From Liolophura sinensis (lineage: Eukaryota; Mollusca; Polyplacophora; Chitonida; Chitonidae), in NCBI RefSeq assembly GCF_032854445.1, contig NC_088301.1, positions 50,401,116 to 50,465,115 of the forward strand: a DNA stretch of 64,000 bases, written 5' to 3'. Shown here piece after piece: positions 60,741-64,000 of the stretch. Numbering within the stretch: the stretch's first letter is position 1; every line of letters starts with the position of its first letter. The position numbers and the translations under genes were made by a program. Under the pieces are notes generated by a model. That model ran no database searches, was not told the DNA's origin, and saw only the letters and a program-made list of their open reading frames with translations.

Positions 60741-61321
60741 GGCTAACGTTTGTGTTCACTCCCACATCTAAACTTGACCAGCGTGACATCAGTGTTAGCT
60801 GATAATGGAATATATCTCAACAAATATTTCTCAGTTTTACATAGATCAAGCTTTATGCATATGCCACTGAAAGGTTGGCATATAAACGAACACTTTGAAT
60901 AAGAAATCTTAACTGGCATTCAGCCACGTATCTAACAAATATCCCATAATGTACCCATAAGGTGAGCATGTTCCCCAACAGAGCATGCGCCGCTCACTAC
61001 CTTTCTCTTTACATCATTGCCACAAATAGACAGAGCGTTTTAGAAGTATAGAACTTGTTCAGTTTTGACATTAAAGGTAAGTACAGCTACTGAAGCCTAG
61101 TTATACTTTAGGCCAAGATAGATGAACTAGTGTCACTCATATCGTGCGTCATATGTCCGTGCCACGAGAATTTTATTTTCCTAGTATTGTGTTATGTACA
61201 GTAAGTTTCTGAGTAAAATAGCATGCCCTAGGTTACATATAATACTGACTTGGTTAATCAATGAGTGGTCCAGCTTTCACGATATAGGCCTTCATGAATT
61301 ACATGTCATTTGCCGATTTAG

Positions 61322-61530
61322 TCGGTGCGGGCAGCTGCGATGGTGTTTTGGCCAAAAGACTCTCCGAAGATGCTGGAAAATTCATTTTGGTTCTTGAGAC
61401 CGGTGCCGATGACCAGGAAAATCCAGACATTGCCGTTCCTGGAAATCTAGGCAAGCTTCAAAGCACAAGTTTTAATTGGGGCTACAGATCTGTCTCACAA
61501 AAGGGGTCGTTTAAAGGTTATGAAGAGCAG
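61322..61530 (+). pseudogene. GMC copy 2 exon 2 (FAD-binding exon)
   Basis: The exon is 209 nt, exactly as in copy 1, with a TTTAG acceptor and GTAAGT donor and an intact frame (GAGSCDGVLAKRLSEDAG, then GDDQENPDIAVPG-type sequence and SFNWGYRSVSQKGSFKGYEEQ-type ending). The third glycine of GxGxxG is Asp, and the conserved LVLEAG is LVLETG. Both changes sit in the adenine-dinucleotide-binding fold and would be expected to weaken FAD binding. Confidence 0.8.
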
Positions 61531-61922
61531 GTAAGTTCACCAAATACGACATTCTTTTAGTTTGAATCTGTTGTTTGTTTGTTTGTTTAGCCTTATGCTA
61601 ACTCTCTCTCGAAACAGAAGCTGTGAAAAGAGTAAAGGGGAAATCCACGAATGTGTAGGAAGCACGAGGAAACAAACTGTACATAAGAGCAATTGCAGCA
61701 GTCTAATAATTGGCCAGTGTTCACATGTATAACCAGTCAAGTTCGACCTCTTTTCAATTCACCTGAATTGGGTTTTTGTTCCATAACCGTAAATGCTTAG
61801 ATAGTAACTTTTACGCTCCTTTATCTTGAATACTGAAGATAAAATATATCATTTGACTTTTACCCAAAGATGTGTTAAGATTTGGTTCAGTGTGTAACTG
61901 CTGCTAGTTTTAAACCTGATAA

Positions 61923-62043
61923 GTTTTATGAGGATACAGTGTAACATCGGCGATGGCGTTCGTCAGAGTTCGGCCGAGAGCTACCTGCGGCCTGCGTCAG
62001 GAAGGGACAACCTGCATATTGCTTACACAGTCACGTCACCAAG
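61923..62043 (+). pseudogene. GMC copy 2 exon 5, acceptor lost and frameshifted
   Basis: It matches copy 1 exon 5 (NIGDGVRQSSAE, YLRPASGRDNLHIA) but is 121 nt instead of 122: GCTACACACTGTCAC has become GCTTACACAGTCAC, shifting the frame near the end. The base before the exon changes the acceptor from AG to AA, and the nearest AG is one base inside the exon. The GTAAGG donor is kept. Confidence 0.75.
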
Positions 62044-62746
62044 GTAAGGCTATAAGCGGTGGTCTAATTTAAAACGTACTTATGTTTAAAATCGCTTAGT
62101 TAAACCTCTCACTAAATCCGAACAGACTATTCACGTGAAATATTGTGTAATAATTAATTAAACAAGTCTTAAGATAATTCATGTCCGACTGAAAGTGTTC
62201 AAAGTATACTCGCACTTGTAATTTATGCTGCTATCAAATGCATTAAAGGCGCGTATGCGGCTCTCGCCAGCTTGTCTATGTCTATTTCATCAACTTGTCT
62301 ATGTCCAGTGATAGTAGTATTAATTTATTTTCTGTTTAAAGAAAAAGACAAAATTATGTAAAGGAAAAAAACTTCCCATGCAAATTTAATTGGATATACC
62401 TTAATGTTTAGTACCACTAAGAATGCACTGATGCATATGCTCGTTGAATTGTGATGTCGTGTTTCAGAATACGCGAAAACAATAACCTAATGGCGATGTT
62501 CATTCTAGCACACCATCTTGAATTTCAGCATAAAGGCGTATGGAAACATGATATGGATACGTCTTCTTGTGCTATATGCTGTGAGTCCTGTTTTCAGTTG
62601 TTTACTGTTAACCATAAAACCTGAATTTTAGTATAGCCTGTAAGACAAAATAACATTCTTATTGTACTATAATACTAACCTCTTATTTATTGCAATGATG
62701 CCTAATATGCAAATTAGCTGTAGTGAAATATATGTTTGCTTTGTAG

Positions 62747-62914
62747 ATACGTATTAATTTTAAAATTGCCCGAGCCGTAGAATTTGTCCGGAATGGCCAA
62801 AAACAGCTCGTCCCAGCACGGCGGGAAACTCTCTTGTGTGCAGGAGTTATTGGTTCCCCACAGATATTGATGTTGTCAGGCATTGGTCCATGGGCACATA
62901 TGCAGGATTTGGGG
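62747..62914 (+). pseudogene. GMC copy 2 exon 6, intact
   Basis: The exon is 168 nt with a TTTGTAG acceptor and GTAAGT donor, and is open throughout. It reads [20 protein letters not shown] and [15 protein letters not shown] (GMC signature 2), ending MQDLG. Length and phase are as in copy 1. Confidence 0.8.
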
Positions 62915-63234
62915 GTAAGTAGTTGGCTATGGGAAAATAGTGACTATACTTTGCCAGTCATACTGTTACAACCCTATCTTTTGTGTTTTCATATTAATCT
63001 CATTTATTTACTCGTATTTATTTGGTCGTTGTTTAACGGAATACTAAAAACTACTAATTTACAAGACAGCGGCTAGGATTACGGTGAGAGGAAACTATCC
63101 GCAGGTTGAATATATTTTATTAAAATATAAACAAAACATAATTGTTTTTGACTGTTATGGAGATATTCTCCTGTCAATTGCATTAATTTAAATTTTTAAG
63201 GTGTGTCAATTTTGCGAATTTGTGATCTCCTCAG

Positions 63235-63376
63235 ATTCCCGTGCAGGCAGACCTCCCTGTAGGAGATAATTTACAAGACCATTGCGGAACTTTTGGTATG
63301 GAGTTTGAAATAAACGAACCGTACTCTGTGCGGGAAACACAGGAAAATGATAACCTATACAACACCCTTAAAGCAG
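63235..63376 (+). pseudogene. GMC copy 2 exon 7, intact
   Basis: The exon is 142 nt with a CTCAG acceptor and GTATGT donor. It reads IPVQADLPVGDNLQDHCGTF, then GMEFEINEPYS and on to NTLKAG. It corresponds to copy 1 exon 7 (PVGENFQDHCGALGMEFEI) with conserved length and phase. No frame damage is seen. Confidence 0.8.
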
Positions 63377-64000
63377 GTATGTCTGTCATAAGAACCTAAC
63401 TATCAAACCTCCGTAACATTCTCTGTGCGTTTTATAAACCTAAACAAGTATAGGTTAGTTCCCTAATGGTATACCGGAGTGAACCATACATAGGCTTCCC
63501 CATCGGTTCGTCATGTAGTCTGTCACGAAACAATTTTCTTCATACTATTGGCCTGAAACTTGTTATATGGTTTCAACATGACGGCTTACAGATCAACATT
63601 GAGTTTCAGACGATTTCGTTCAATTTCGACAAAATTGTGGCCATTTTATCATGTCGTGAACTTTGACATAGCTAATGCTGAGATGGCCCAAACATATATT
63701 TAGAGAAAGGCTTCGATAGGCCTATAGGCCTTGGAACTTGGTATATGGCTTCACCCGGCGAGACAAGTTAACAGTTCAAGTTTTGGATCGTTTGTAAATA
63801 TATTTTGCCATTTGTAATTATTAGAAGTAATTAGCAACGACCAAAACTAAAGCTGTGTGCCTGCAAGTATTTATACGAGGCCAATATTTGTCATTTCCCA
63901 GAATCATTAAATAGGACGCTAGTATTTACAAGTTGTTATGGGTAACGATCAACTTAATTGACGTTAAAAGCATGGTTTGTTAGGAAGTTCAGATCTATGC

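Larger units (their letters stand above)
53318..63376 (+). pseudogene. Second GMC oxidoreductase copy, decayed, runs off the right edge
   Basis: This is a downstream paralogue of the 41-50 kb gene in the same orientation. Recognisable pieces: exon 1-like 53318-53420 (repeated in part at 55113-55190), exon 2 61322-61530, exon 5 61923-62043, exon 6 62747-62914, exon 7 63235-63376. Exons 3 and 4, which carry GMC signature 1, are absent: only about 390 bases separate exons 2 and 5. A Ty3/gypsy remnant and a 1.77-kb tandem duplication occupy the space between exons 1 and 2. Exon 2 changes the FAD motif GAGSCG to GAGSCD, exon 5 is one base short, and its acceptor AG has become AA. Exons 6 and 7 keep length, phase and splice sites. 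Later exons, if any, lie beyond 64,000. I infer a pseudogene; an expressed chimeric or alternatively spliced product cannot be excluded. Confidence 0.8.

Overview
The window looks like nuclear DNA of an AT-rich invertebrate. Coding sequence is broken into short exons with GT-AG introns. Several tRNA-headed SINE families, MITEs, microsatellites and a decayed Ty3/gypsy element fill the rest. The mix (SINEs with AAATAAAT tails, a GMC oxidoreductase family in tandem, abundant ACATGTACATGT motifs) suggests a mollusc or another lophotrochozoan. That is an inference; no marker gene here fixes the taxon. No rRNA, tRNA gene, CRISPR array or prokaryotic signature was seen.

Layout. (1) 1-33.15 kb: mostly introns and repeats, but a chain of small minus-strand exons with compatible splice phases runs through it, from a non-coding first exon near 33.1 kb to an exon at 275-410, and leaves by the left edge. 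I could not identify this gene. A roughly 1-kb minisatellite (about 5.0-6.07 kb), a four-copy MITE family and several SINEs lie in its introns. (2) 33.15-35.25 kb: divergent intergenic region between that gene and ECHDC2. (3) 35,256-38,993: complete nine-exon plus-strand gene for a mitochondrial enoyl-CoA hydratase-like protein, ECHDC2/AUH type, 316 aa. (4) 41,034-49,840: eleven-exon plus-strand GMC-family FAD oxidoreductase (choline/glucose dehydrogenase-like), whose frame is broken once in a T run in exon 8. (5) 53.3 kb to the right edge: a second, decayed GMC copy. Its first recognisable exon sits in a 1.77-kb tandem duplication, a gypsy remnant lies between exons 1 and 2, exons 3 and 4 are missing, exon 5 has lost its acceptor and frame, and exons 6 and 7 are intact. 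The rest lies beyond the window.

The genes form no obvious pathway. ECHDC2 is a mitochondrial acyl-CoA enzyme and the GMC pair are flavoprotein alcohol/choline-type oxidoreductases. The most informative parts are the GMC locus, where duplication, transposon insertion and gene decay can be followed exon by exon, and the short-exon minus-strand gene that simple ORF calling misses.
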